Assembly: GCF_022827545.1 (NCBI RefSeq)
Contig: NZ_CP094669.1
Coordinates: 834,001-898,000 of the forward strand
Direction of reading: 5' to 3'
DNA from: Hymenobacter tibetensis
Lineage (GTDB): Bacteria; Bacteroidota; Bacteroidia; Cytophagales; Hymenobacteraceae
Length of the DNA: 64,000 bases
Shown: piece after piece, positions 8,552 to 17,558 of the stretch
Position numbering within the stretch: position 1 is the first letter of the stretch
How the letters are laid out: each line of letters opens with the position of its first letter
Position numbers and translations under genes: made by a program
The notes under the pieces: model-generated
Told to the model about the DNA's origin: nothing
Database searches by the model: none
The model's input: the letters and a program-made list of their open reading frames with translations, nothing else

Positions 8552-8803
8552 ATGAACAACCTGCTGAAAGTATCCGCTCTGTTTTTCGCCGTATCCTTGG
8601 CCTCGTGCGAATCAAAGCCTGCTACCGAAGCTGGTGCTGAAGCTACTAGCACCGAATCTACGACTACTACCGAGACTACGGCTCCTGCCATGGACTCGAC
8701 TGCTATGTCGGCTGATACGTCTGCAACCGCTGCTCCAGCTACCACTGAGTCGACTACGACCACCACAACCACGACTGCCCCAGCTACTGAAGAGCAGAAG
8801 TAA
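8552..8803 (+). CDS. Ser/Thr-rich small lipoprotein, probable ECF regulon member
   Basis: An 83-residue protein with a lipoprotein signal peptide (MNNLLKVSALFFAVSLASC; lipobox LASC, Cys19). The mature part is almost wholly low complexity: T, S, A and E, with runs of Thr near residues 37-40 and 68-75. No fold or function is recognised; such tails are likely disordered and could be surface-exposed or glycosylated. It diverges from the ECF sigma gene and shares its promoter type. A paralogue in plan lies at 45546-45818. A strong terminator follows 37 bases after the stop. Confidence 0.8.
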   Translation: MNNLLKVSALFFAVSLASCESKPATEAGAEATSTESTTTTETTAPAMDSTAMSADTSATAAPATTESTTTTTTTTAPATEEQK

Positions 8804-8840
8804 GGAGCTGCCAAGCAATTGGCACCCCTACGTAGTGTTG

Positions 8841-8870
8841 AGCCCGGATTCCTTGGAGTCCGGGCTTTTT
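8841..8870 (+). terminator. Rho-independent terminator of the lipoprotein gene
   Basis: An 8-base stem AGCCCGGA/TCCGGGCT (8841-8848 and 8859-8866) with a 10-base loop is followed by TTTTT. Confidence 0.88.
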
Positions 8871-9043
8871 ACTTTCCAACGGGTGTTTGTTCTAACGTCT
8901 TGGGTGTGGTAATACGTACAGAAATCCCGGTTATTGAAAAATAAATCATGTTATATTATAATATATAGAAACTTATATCTAACATTGGTATACGTTTCTG
9001 TCGGCTACTCCTAGCTGGTTGTTGTTTTATTCACCTACCAAAA
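8871..9043. other. AT-rich intergenic stretch
   Basis: About 170 bases, with a markedly AT-rich core near 8935-8995 made of TATA-like runs, unlike the GC-rich surroundings. No hairpin terminator, RNA gene or clear promoter could be assigned. It may be a curved or easily melted segment, or the scar of lost DNA. Confidence 0.4.
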
Positions 9044-9238
9044 GTGTCCATTCATCTCATTGCTAGCTTTCTAGAACTGGAAAGCCATTCTGAAGAGGCC
9101 AAGCCTACCCAAGTAAATTTACTGGCTGAAACAGCAGCTCACCCCCTACAGCTCGGCGGTGCACTGCCAGCCAGCGCCCTCATCATTGGGGATACCGTGT
9201 ACGACCTGCTAGGCGGGCACCCCGATATTCGGTACTAG
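9044..9238 (+). other. Orphan short frame, possible remnant of a HAD-type hydrolase
   Basis: A 64-codon frame starting with GTG. Its end reads PASALIIGDTVYDLLGGH, which resembles motif IV (GDxxxD) of haloacid-dehalogenase phosphatases. The upstream part shows no matching motifs and the frame stops shortly after. It lies beside the AT-rich stretch, in the tail-to-tail gap with the next leftward gene. It may be a decayed gene fragment or chance; the resemblance is short. Confidence 0.22.
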
Positions 9239-9272
9239 CACAGCACCTCGGGGCAGACCGTAGTTGGAGCGC

Positions 9273-11072
9273 CTACAGCTTTTCTTCGAGCCATAGAAAA
9301 CCGGCAGCCAACAAGAATAGCGCAAAAAACCATTCGAGGGGCCAAGGCTCTGAACGTTGAAGGGCTGGTAGGGGAGTTGCGGCTGACGTAAGCCACGGAA
9401 AGGCGCTTTGTGCCCGGCGCTGCACCTCGGGGCCCTGCCAATCAGCAGGCGCAAACACATAAAACCACTGGGTTGGCTGGCCACTCAGTTGAATTTGTTG
9501 CCAACCCACGGTGCTAGGCCAGTACGTAGCGGTGCTCCATTCCGGCAATTCAGGATCTTGGCGCAAGGGCAGGCGGGCCAGCGGCGTGCTAGTACTACCA
9601 AGCACCACCGGTTGCTGGGTGGGAAAGGCTGCCGCCAGCCGAAGCGCAAGCGGCAACTGCGGGCGCGGCCACGGATCAACGAGCGTCCAGCGGGTAGCAG
9701 GGGAGACAGGACGGGCAGCGGCGCTTAGCAAGCGGCTCCAATAGCTTTCGTAGATGGTGGATGCGTTTTGCAGCAACCAGGGATATGTCTCGGGGAGGGT
9801 GGAAATGACCACGCTGCCCAAACCCATCCGTTGACTGGCCGCTACCACTGCTCCTGAACCTGCCAGCGTCACCAAAGAGCGGGCCGCGCCAGACAGCCGG
9901 AGCGTGCTCGGGACCAGAGCGGTGGCCAACGGCGCATCCGGCCACTCCACACGCTGGGGCCGACTGGGGTTGCCGTTTTGCACCACCAATTGTACTGCGG
10001 CGCGGCCGGGCACGGCGGCCGGCAGCGAGGTAGCTTCGGCTAGCACCACCACCCCTAGGCCGGCGCCACGCTGGGCGGCGCGGAGGGCCTGGGCTTCGGC
10101 AGCTGGTAGTGCTGCCAGCACGCTGGCTTCGGTTACCACTACATCGTAGCGGGCTAGCAGGGCGGGCGTCAGACGGCTTAGGTCAGCGGTAGGCTGGTTG
10201 CTGAAATCGGTTTGGGTGAGGCCCCGGCTGATACCGGCCCGCCACGCCACCATGTGCTGACGAGCTGCCAGATGATTTTTCAGAAATTTCAATTCGAACG
10301 AAGGCGTGACGGCCAGCAGCAACACCCGTAGCGGGCGAGGTGCTACCACCTCTAGCGGCACCGGCTCCTTGGCCAATAGCTTGCGGCCTGGTCCGGCCGA
10401 AAGCGTAGCTACCAGCCGCCCGGCCGTTTTGGGTACGTAACGCAGCCGGAACGCGCCGTTGCCCGCTGGTAGCCGCACCGAGTCGCGGGTAGTACCCGCC
10501 ACCTGTAAGCGCACCCACACCGAGTTCGACGTGCGTGCTGCCGCAAAATAGCCTTCCAGTAGCAGCGGCTGTCCTAATTCCAGTGTGCGGTTCCAGTGAG
10601 CGGAGCGGAAGCCCGTAAGCGGAGCAGGCATGTGCTGCACCAAGCGCACAGAACCAAGCGCGGGCAGGGCCGCCGCTGGTAACCCACGGCCTACCAGGTG
10701 CAGGCGCTGCAACGCGGGCATGTGCTCACGTAAGGTTGTGAGGCTGTGTACGGCGGGGGTGTCACTCGGGGCCGGGGCACTGCCGACGCTGTAGCGCCAC
10801 ACGCGGGTACGCGCCCCAAAACGACCAAGCAACGCCCGCAAGGTGTCGGGTTGGTAGCCTTCCGTTAGCAAAATGGCTTCGGCCTGAGGCACTGCTATGG
10901 TGCGTTGGGGAGGGTAAGCCGTCAGCCACAATCCGGCTACTGCCAGCAGGCCCGCCAGCAGCCGGACGCCGCGCCGCCGAGTATCGGGCCGGCGCCACGC
11001 GGCCACCGACAGCGCCGCGGCCAGTAGCAGACACCCCACAAGCAGGACGTAATACATAAGCTGATCAGGCAT
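9273..11072 (-). CDS. Membrane protein at the end of the MoxR/DUF58/BatA operon
   Basis: A 599-residue protein with two N-terminal membrane segments (residues ~5-25 and ~36-52), a long extracytoplasmic region and one C-terminal membrane segment (PLEWFFALFLLAAGFLWLEEKL). The middle part (RVLLLAVTPSFELKFLKNHL...; RYDVVVTEASVLAAL...; GAGLGVVVLAEA) has the look of the class-I glutamine-amidotransferase-like or VWA-companion domain seen in the last gene of bacteroidete BatA operons. No catalytic residues can be assigned. It is 87 bases downstream of the preceding operon gene, same direction. Function unknown; probably part of an envelope complex driven by MoxR. Confidence 0.7.
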   Translation of the reverse strand: MPDQLMYYVLLVGCLLLAAALSVAAWRRPDTRRRGVRLLAGLLAVAGLWLTAYPPQRTIAVPQAEAILLTEGYQPDTLRALLGRFGARTRVWRYSVGSAPAPSDTPAVHSLTTLREHMPALQRLHLVGRGLPAAALPALGSVRLVQHMPAPLTGFRSAHWNRTLELGQPLLLEGYFAAARTSNSVWVRLQVAGTTRDSVRLPAGNGAFRLRYVPKTAGRLVATLSAGPGRKLLAKEPVPLEVVAPRPLRVLLLAVTPSFELKFLKNHLAARQHMVAWRAGISRGLTQTDFSNQPTADLSRLTPALLARYDVVVTEASVLAALPAAEAQALRAAQRGAGLGVVVLAEATSLPAAVPGRAAVQLVVQNGNPSRPQRVEWPDAPLATALVPSTLRLSGAARSLVTLAGSGAVVAASQRMGLGSVVISTLPETYPWLLQNASTIYESYWSRLLSAAARPVSPATRWTLVDPWPRPQLPLALRLAAAFPTQQPVVLGSTSTPLARLPLRQDPELPEWSTATYWPSTVGWQQIQLSGQPTQWFYVFAPADWQGPEVQRRAQSAFPWLTSAATPLPALQRSEPWPLEWFFALFLLAAGFLWLEEKL

Positions 11073-11159
11073 ACAGGTTGATTGACATCAGGAACACAGC
11101 CAAAACACCAGTGGTGAATGCTAGTGAATAAATGGAGTGAAAATTCGAAAAATGGGCTG

Positions 11160-13409
11160 CTAACGGGAAGTCAGATTTTGAAAGTAGCGCTGGCTAAGTT
11201 GGCTGCCGCTGCTGGTGCGGACCGGAGCAGCTGGCGGTGCGGGAAGCAACGCCGTAAGGGCCATTTCGGCCGGTGCGAAACAGGAAGTGCATGCCGTGTG
11301 GCCCGTGCGTGCATCGGTAGCCAACTGGCGCAAGGCCCGCACAGCCGCTAGATAGGCGCCGGGCTTTTGAAGTGCCGCTTGCGCTACAGCTTGGCCAGCC
11401 CGCTCCAAGGCCACCGCATCGGCGGGGCGCGCTGGTTGGCCCGCTCGCAGGGCGGCAAGCAGCCGCAGCGCTTCCCGGATTTCGGGTTGGGTGGCAGGCT
11501 TGGTGGTTTGCTGCTGCAAGCGCGGTGTGGCAGCACCAGCTAGGTCGCCGGAAAGGCGGGCCGTGGCTTCGGGCAATACGGGCGGCTCAAATCCCGATTT
11601 GCGGACATACGCCCGGGTCTGTTGCTGCACTTGCTTGAGCAGGCGTAGGGCGCGGTACTCGTAGGGGCGGGCTTCGGCGGGCTTTGCCAAGCGCAGGCGT
11701 AGTTCGGCTTCCCACATTTGGTTGAGGACTCCTCGAAGCTTGGCTTTCACGGCAGGTTCCAGAAAGTCGGCAGTTTCTTCGTCGTCGTGGCGGTGCATGT
11801 AGGGCTCCATCAGCTCGGCGTTGTTGCTGGCAGCTTCGCCGCCGGGTGGGGTTGCCGCCGCCGAATGGTCGTGGCCGTCGTCAGCGGAGTGCGCGGCTTC
11901 CCCGGCGTGTTCCTGGTGGCTTGAGTCGGCATCGGCCGGCGGGCGCGGGGCTGCGGCCCCGGATCCGCTTTCCGATTCTTCGCCCAAAAACTTGCCGTAG
12001 CGCAGCCGCAGCATCTTTTGGTCGAAGCCTAAGTTGTTGGCTCGCTCCGCGAAGGTGGCGGCCGGCAAGCTGGCGCGTTCGGCCATTAGCTTCTCGGTGT
12101 CGATAATAATCTGGCGTTGGCTGCGGAAATAAGCCGGCACCACGTTTACGCTCATCGACATATCCGTGAGGCCGTCTTGCACCGTGGTGTCTTCCCATTG
12201 CACCAGATACGTGTCGGACCGGGTGAGGTGGCGGGCGTTGTCGCGGGCCCGCACGTAGAAGTACACTTCGTCGCCGTAGGTGAGGCCCAGGGCTGGCAAG
12301 CGAAGGGTGGTGCTTAACGTGGCTTGGCGGGGCTGGCCGCGGAGCTGGCTGGTTAGGGTGGTAATTACTTCCTTGAACTTCACTGCCTCGCCCTGGCCTT
12401 GAGCTACCGTGGCAACCAATTGGGCTTCGCTGAGGCCGTAATCATCGCGCAAGGCTACCCGCACCGGCACCGATGACGACTGCCCGAACTCGATAAGGGT
12501 GTACGGCTTGGGCGTTTCGATTTTCAGGGTGGGAGCCTGGTCGGGCACCACATCCAGGGCATAGTCATCCGAGGTTTGCCCCGCGAAGCGCAGGCGGTAA
12601 AGCGTTGAAACGGTTACGGGTAGCTCCACCACAAATTCCGTAGGCTGCCCCGCCACTGCCCGAAAAGAGTAGCGCTTCGACCCCAATTCCAACATGGGCG
12701 CGGCACCCGCGGGCCGGTTGACGCGCGCCGTCCAGCGCACCCGCGACCCAGCCGGACAGCTAAAAGAAAGGCTACCCGGGGTGAAAGCCAGTCGGCGGGT
12801 GTAGGCAGGCGGTAAAACCCGCAAGCGGGTATCCAGCAACTTCGGGGCCACCGGCTGGCCGGGCCTAGTAGGGGCATCAGCAGCGGGAAAATGCACGGGT
12901 AAGGCCGCCGCTGCTACGGGTGCAGTGGGCCGATATAGCAAGGATGCCGCTGCCAGCAACAGCAAAGCGCCCGTTCCAAACAGCGCGGGCCGCCACGAAA
13001 AATGCAGCAATTGTGGGGTGTCGGCTTGTAAGGTTTCAAGACGAGTTTGAATGCGTTGCTGCTGCAACTGTTCCAGCAAATTCAGCGGCGCCTGGCTGCC
13101 TTCGTCCCGCAACAACAGGCCGGTGCTGTCTTCTAGCGCAGGATACAGTCGGTCGAGGCGCTGTGCTAGGGCCACTAGCCGGAGTTGGCGCAGCCGGTAC
13201 ACCCCGTAGACTCCACCCAGTAGTAGGGCGGCCAGCAGCCCTCCAAACAGAAGCGAGGCTGCGGGCCAATGCCGAGCCCAGGCTGCAATAGCCACGGCCG
13301 CAGCCACCAGAGGCAGCAGTAAGGCCAGCGTACGGCGGTTGGCATCGCGCTGGCCTAGGTTGTGTAGTAGCTGGCGGCCCGGAGCAGAAGATGTAGCAAC
13401 AACACTCAT
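11160..13409 (-). CDS. DUF4175-like large membrane protein
   Basis: A 749-residue protein with two or three N-terminal hydrophobic helices (about residues 25-80), another near 135-160, then a large extracytoplasmic region with Ig-like stretches and a charged, His/Asp/Glu-rich segment near residues 490-545. It resembles the DUF4175 proteins of MoxR operons. ATG 13409 is chosen because it overlaps the stop of the upstream gene in an ATGA arrangement, a sign of translational coupling; the longer frame to 13454 would overlap more. The exact role is unknown. Confidence 0.72.
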   Translation of the reverse strand: MSVVATSSAPGRQLLHNLGQRDANRRTLALLLPLVAAAVAIAAWARHWPAASLLFGGLLAALLLGGVYGVYRLRQLRLVALAQRLDRLYPALEDSTGLLLRDEGSQAPLNLLEQLQQQRIQTRLETLQADTPQLLHFSWRPALFGTGALLLLAAASLLYRPTAPVAAAALPVHFPAADAPTRPGQPVAPKLLDTRLRVLPPAYTRRLAFTPGSLSFSCPAGSRVRWTARVNRPAGAAPMLELGSKRYSFRAVAGQPTEFVVELPVTVSTLYRLRFAGQTSDDYALDVVPDQAPTLKIETPKPYTLIEFGQSSSVPVRVALRDDYGLSEAQLVATVAQGQGEAVKFKEVITTLTSQLRGQPRQATLSTTLRLPALGLTYGDEVYFYVRARDNARHLTRSDTYLVQWEDTTVQDGLTDMSMSVNVVPAYFRSQRQIIIDTEKLMAERASLPAATFAERANNLGFDQKMLRLRYGKFLGEESESGSGAAAPRPPADADSSHQEHAGEAAHSADDGHDHSAAATPPGGEAASNNAELMEPYMHRHDDEETADFLEPAVKAKLRGVLNQMWEAELRLRLAKPAEARPYEYRALRLLKQVQQQTRAYVRKSGFEPPVLPEATARLSGDLAGAATPRLQQQTTKPATQPEIREALRLLAALRAGQPARPADAVALERAGQAVAQAALQKPGAYLAAVRALRQLATDARTGHTACTSCFAPAEMALTALLPAPPAAPVRTSSGSQLSQRYFQNLTSR

Positions 13410-15214
13410 AAAGACGAAGTAGAGGTAACCGAAGTACGCCGGCTGGCCAGCCACCGCTCCACCCCAAACAGGAGCAGCGCCGCTAGTACCGCCCAGGGCC
13501 GCAAATCGGTGGTTGAAGTCGCCTGACGAATGGCGCTGGACGGAGAAACAAGTGGTTTCGAGGCCTGAGCAGTAGAGGCAACAGGCAGGTCAACCGAAGT
13601 GGCAAGCTGACGAGCGTCTAGCTGGCGGAGGTCGTCGGTAGGGGCGGAAGCATCGGGCTGCGCTGAGGCCGGCCGCAGCAGCTGCAAGAACAGCTCCGGT
13701 AAGGCAGGGCTGTCGGGGAGGCCGCTCCAGGTGGGTTGTAGGCGGGTTGCGAGGTGGTAGAAGCTGCCGGTGCCGCTAGGCTGGCGCGTGAGTAGTGCGC
13801 GGCCGGTGCCATCTTGCCATACCACCAGCTTGGGGCCCTTGGTTGCTGTGGTGGCGGTGGTATCCATGCGGCTGATGGCGATGGGTGGAGCAGTAGCTAG
13901 GCCGGTAAGGTTCAGCTCGGTTTCCACTTTGCTGCCGGCGCCGGCGGCTTCCTGCCAAAGCTTGGCGCCCTGCTGCACCTGTGCTTGCCAGCCGGCCGGG
14001 GCAGGTGAGCTGCTGAGCCAGAAAAGCCAGTCGGGCGTGGTACCGGCAGCGGTGGCATTGGGTGAGCCAGCCGTTATTTCCAGGCGTTGCGCCAAGCCAA
14101 TAGCTGCTGCTTGCAATGCCGCCCGCACATAACGCGCCGACTCGGTGTGTGACGCATCCGCATACAGCACCACACGCAACGGGTTGGCTAGCACCGGCAC
14201 GCCCGTGCGCCCGGGCTGCTGAACAGTAGCGGGTTGGTTGGCTTGGGCGGGCTGGTAATGAAGTTCCGGTAAGCCGGCTACGTTCAGGGGTGCCGTGCTG
14301 CTGGGTAGTGCCTGCTGCACCGTCCGGAACGTGGTGGCGTCTTCTCCACTGCGCCCCACCAGCAAGCGTAGCGTACCGGGTTTGGATACTGCCGCAGCGG
14401 CCAGCCACACCACCGAATCGGGGAGGGGCACGGTTTGCCAGGTTAGTTGCGTTGGCAGAGTTGGGCGAGGGCCTGTGAAGTGTCGACGCGCTGCGCCGGA
14501 AACAACGCGGATTGGTTGGTCTGGGAAAGAGTCGGTAGCTTGTTGGGCCCGTGCCCAATAATCGTCGGGCAGCGGGGAGACTGGCGTTTGAGCAGCCTTG
14601 CCCGTTTGCGCTGGTTGGCTGGGCGCAATGGCTAATCTGGCCAACGAATCGGGGCTGGCCCAGGCTTGGGAAGACACCACTCGGAAGCCCGGCGCGAACA
14701 GGCGCAGCGCATACCCCCTACGGCGCAACGAGTCCAGGCTGGGGCGCAGGGCGGATAGTACATCGGGGCGTAGCACCTCCGGCGCCAGCAGCACCTGACC
14801 ACGCACCGGCTCTTGCAACAGCGACTGTCGGCGGAGGGGTTGGGCTACGGCCAGCGCCAGCAGTGCCAGTACCGCGGCACGCAACAGCAGCAGCCATACT
14901 TGCTCGAGGCGCAGGTTGCGGAGCCGCCGATTGGCCGCGGCCGCCAGCCAGCGTACACTACCTACCTGCACAGTCCGTCCTGGCCGACGGTTCCATAAGT
15001 GAATGGCCAGCGGCACCAGTAGTCCCAACAAGGCCAGCAGTCCGGCCGCAACATCTTGGAGGCTATAGGAGATGAACGAAGACAAAGCAGGTAATGGATT
15101 AGGTGAGTTTGGGCACGCCCACGGATGTACTGTTGCTTGGGGCCGGTGCGAAGCTGACGGCTGTGCTGCATCCACGGCGTATGGCTCCAGGCCCGACGAC
15201 GCAACGCTTGCCAT
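13406..15214 (-). CDS. BatA N-terminal-domain membrane protein
   Basis: The BatA signature is clear: LLVPLAIHLWNRRPGRTVQVGSVRWL followed by a second membrane helix (LLLLRAAVLALLALAVAQPL). A large extracytoplasmic part and a C-terminal helix (LRPWAVLAALLLFGVERWLA) follow. The BatA-type helix pair begins around residue 45 of the long frame. The first 43 residues from ATG 15214 look unlike protein, and a TTG at 15085 (giving LSSFISYSLQDVAAG) is a good alternative start. The long VWA domain of true BatA is not evident. It lies between DUF58 and the DUF4175-like gene. Confidence 0.78.
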   Translation of the reverse strand: MASVASSGLEPYAVDAAQPSASHRPQATVHPWACPNSPNPLPALSSFISYSLQDVAAGLLALLGLLVPLAIHLWNRRPGRTVQVGSVRWLAAAANRRLRNLRLEQVWLLLLRAAVLALLALAVAQPLRRQSLLQEPVRGQVLLAPEVLRPDVLSALRPSLDSLRRRGYALRLFAPGFRVVSSQAWASPDSLARLAIAPSQPAQTGKAAQTPVSPLPDDYWARAQQATDSFPDQPIRVVSGAARRHFTGPRPTLPTQLTWQTVPLPDSVVWLAAAAVSKPGTLRLLVGRSGEDATTFRTVQQALPSSTAPLNVAGLPELHYQPAQANQPATVQQPGRTGVPVLANPLRVVLYADASHTESARYVRAALQAAAIGLAQRLEITAGSPNATAAGTTPDWLFWLSSSPAPAGWQAQVQQGAKLWQEAAGAGSKVETELNLTGLATAPPIAISRMDTTATTATKGPKLVVWQDGTGRALLTRQPSGTGSFYHLATRLQPTWSGLPDSPALPELFLQLLRPASAQPDASAPTDDLRQLDARQLATSVDLPVASTAQASKPLVSPSSAIRQATSTTDLRPWAVLAALLLFGVERWLASRRTSVTSTSSL

Positions 15215-15238
15215 GGAGACAGAACTCGGTAGTCCTGT

Positions 15239-16114
15239 TCATGACAGCAGGGCTCTTCTCCGCAAGAACTCGCGCATGGCGCGGTCCAGCGGGTCGGCAG
15301 AGCTAAGTTGGTGGTAGTCGAAGCCGTGGCGGCGGGCTTGCTGCGCCGTGGTTTCCAACCACGCCTGTAGCTGCTGCTGCCACGTTTTGCGCTGCTGGTC
15401 GGCATCGAGCTGAAGGCGTTGCCCGGTTTCAAGGTCCTCGAACGTAACGGCGCCCCGGAACGTGAATTCCAACTCATTGCGGGCCAGCAGGTGCAACAGC
15501 AGTACTTCGCCGGAAGTGGCCCGCAGGCGTGTCAGTAGCGCTTCAATTTCCGATTCTTGCTCATACAAATCACTAACGCACACGGTAAGGGCACGCTGAC
15601 GACGGGCGGTGAGCGGAGCCAGCACACCAGTATCGGGGAAGGTGCCGGCCGCCTCGGTGCTTTCCAGGGCGTGGTAGAGGCGGGCCAGCTGGCGGGCATC
15701 GGCGCGCGGTGGCAGGTGCTGTAAGCCGGCCGGGTGCAGAATAGTAAGCCCCACGGCGTCGCCTTGCGCGGTGGCCAGATAAGCCAGCGCCGCCAGCAGC
15801 AGGCGAGCATAATCAAGCTTGCGCAGGCCGTTGTCGTCGCGGTGGTTCATGCTGGCTGTAGCATCCAGTAGCAAGTGGATGGTTAGGCTGGTGTCTACTT
15901 CCGACTCGCGCAGATAATACCGGTCGGAACGGGCGGCCAGGCGCCAGTCGAGGCGGCGCAGGTCGTCGCCAGGCTGGTAGGGGCGGTATTGGCTGAACTC
16001 CATGCCCACGCCGTGGCGGCGGCTTTGGTGCTGCCCATGCAGGAAGCCTTCTGCCGCTTGTTTGGCGGCTAGCGGCAAGTTGCGCAAGGCGTAGAGAAGT
16101 TCAGGAGAAAGCAT
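15239..16114 (-). CDS. DUF58 domain protein
   Basis: A 291-residue protein with the DUF58 core: GMEFSQYRPYQPGDDLRRLDWRLAARSDRYYLRESEVDTS, then a VWA-like strand LLLDATASM. DUF58 proteins accompany MoxR ATPases and are thought to be adaptors in the assembly or activation of metalloprotein or envelope complexes. ATG 16114 (MLSPELLYALRNLPLAAKQ) is preferred to an upstream start at 16162. The gap to moxR is 165 bases. Confidence 0.9.
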   Translation of the reverse strand: MLSPELLYALRNLPLAAKQAAEGFLHGQHQSRRHGVGMEFSQYRPYQPGDDLRRLDWRLAARSDRYYLRESEVDTSLTIHLLLDATASMNHRDDNGLRKLDYARLLLAALAYLATAQGDAVGLTILHPAGLQHLPPRADARQLARLYHALESTEAAGTFPDTGVLAPLTARRQRALTVCVSDLYEQESEIEALLTRLRATSGEVLLLHLLARNELEFTFRGAVTFEDLETGQRLQLDADQQRKTWQQQLQAWLETTAQQARRHGFDYHQLSSADPLDRAMREFLRRRALLS

Positions 16115-16279
16115 TCTGTAAAAACTGAGAAATGAGAGCTTAGAACCTAGAAGGACGTGCAAATCACGCAGTACGCTTGCGTGTAAGTAGGATAGAATAG
16201 CTCGTAAACTCCTCGGTGCAGTGAGCTTGCCGGTGGTCCAGTACCCCGAAAATCCGCTCTGAACTCTTGCCCCTTGGTT

Positions 16280-17257
16280 CTATACGGACACAGCTTTCAG
16301 CAACTCCCGCACTGCGTCGTCGGCAGTCAGGTTTTCAGCTTCGGCGTTGAAGTTGAGCAGTACCCGATGGCGCAGCACGGCCGGTGCCAAGGCGCGGATG
16401 TCTTCCAAGGTGGCAGCAAACCGGCCTTGCAGCAAGGCCCGGGCTTTGGCGCACAAAATCAGGGCTTGGCCGGCGCGCGGGCCCGCTCCCCAGCGGCCAT
16501 AGTCTCGAATGAATTTCACCTCAGACGTAGCGGGGCGTGTGGCGCGCACCAGGCGGTTGACAAAGCCCAACAGCTCGGCACTCAAGCTCACCTGCCGCAC
16601 CAACAGTTGCAATTCGCGCACGTCGGCGCCGCTAAGCACGGAGCGCACCTGGGGGCGGGCCGTGCCGGTGGTGCCGCTCAATACGGCCAGCTCTTCTTGC
16701 TCGGTAGGGTAGCCGATGCGGATATACAGCAAAAACCGGTCGAGCTGTGCTTCCGGCAGCGGATACGTTCCCGACTGTTCAATGGGGTTTTGGGTAGCTA
16801 GCAAGAAGAAGGGCTTGGGCAACGCGTGCTCCTGGCCGGCGTACGTGACATGGCCTTCCTGCATGGCCTCCAGCAATGCTGCCTGGGTTTTGGGAGGAGT
16901 CCGGTTGATTTCGTCGGCTAGCACGAGGCTGGCGAAGATGGGCCCTTCGTTGAACTTAAACGAGCGGTGGCCGGTGCCGTGGTCTTCTTCCAGAATCTCG
17001 GTGCCGAGAATATCAGTCGGCATCAGGTCTGGGGTGAACTGAATGCGGCGGAAAGGCAGGTCGGTGGCGGAAGCCAGGGTGCGCACGAGCAGGGTTTTGG
17101 CCAGGCCCGGCACGCCTTCGAGCAGCGCGTGGCCCCCGGCCAGCAGCGCCACGAGCACCTCATCTAGCACCTCGTGCTGCCCCACAATTACTTTGGCAAT
17201 TTCTTCGCGTAGCGGTGGCAGCTTGGCCAGGAGGCGGGTTACGTCTTGTTCGGTCAC
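16280..17257 (-). CDS. moxR: MoxR-type AAA+ ATPase
   Basis: The 325-residue protein has Walker A GVPGLAKT (48-55), Walker B LVLADEINRTPPKTQAALLEAMQE, and sensor ATQNPIEQSGTYPLPEAQLDRF. These are diagnostic for the MoxR group of chaperone-like AAA+ ATPases, which work with VWA-domain partners. It is the first gene of a five-gene leftward operon with DUF58, BatA-like, DUF4175-like and a final membrane protein. Length and motifs are normal. Confidence 0.95.
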   Translation of the reverse strand: MTEQDVTRLLAKLPPLREEIAKVIVGQHEVLDEVLVALLAGGHALLEGVPGLAKTLLVRTLASATDLPFRRIQFTPDLMPTDILGTEILEEDHGTGHRSFKFNEGPIFASLVLADEINRTPPKTQAALLEAMQEGHVTYAGQEHALPKPFFLLATQNPIEQSGTYPLPEAQLDRFLLYIRIGYPTEQEELAVLSGTTGTARPQVRSVLSGADVRELQLLVRQVSLSAELLGFVNRLVRATRPATSEVKFIRDYGRWGAGPRAGQALILCAKARALLQGRFAATLEDIRALAPAVLRHRVLLNFNAEAENLTADDAVRELLKAVSV

Positions 17258-17558
17258 GCAGTGGAGTTGGAAAGCGAATACAGTACACTAAAGTCTGATT
17301 CGTGGGGACAAGGCTGCTTCTGGTTGGTGCTTTTAACAACAGAGGCCCTGAAAAATACCCCGAATAAGCGTTCCAAATAGCTGAAAAAGCTGTTTCCCCC
17401 TCGAATCGGAGGCCATGATACGCAACAACATTGGTATAACCTGCGCGGAAGTTTGCACTTGCCAGTGCCATCATAGCAACCAATTTCGTAATGTAGCCTT
17501 AATCAAGGAGTGACGTTGGAGTTCAATTTTTGTGTTGAACTATCCTACTGATCGAGCC
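17258..17558. other. Divergent intergenic region between moxR and glpQ-like gene
   Basis: About 300 bases between two divergent genes. It must carry both promoters, but no full TTG-N19-TAnnTTTG pair is visible. No RNA gene or strong hairpin seen. Confidence 0.4.

Noticed and set aside
13776..14558. 260-codon open frame inside the BatA-like gene
   Set aside because: Same strand, other frame, with Pro/Arg/His-rich shadow composition.
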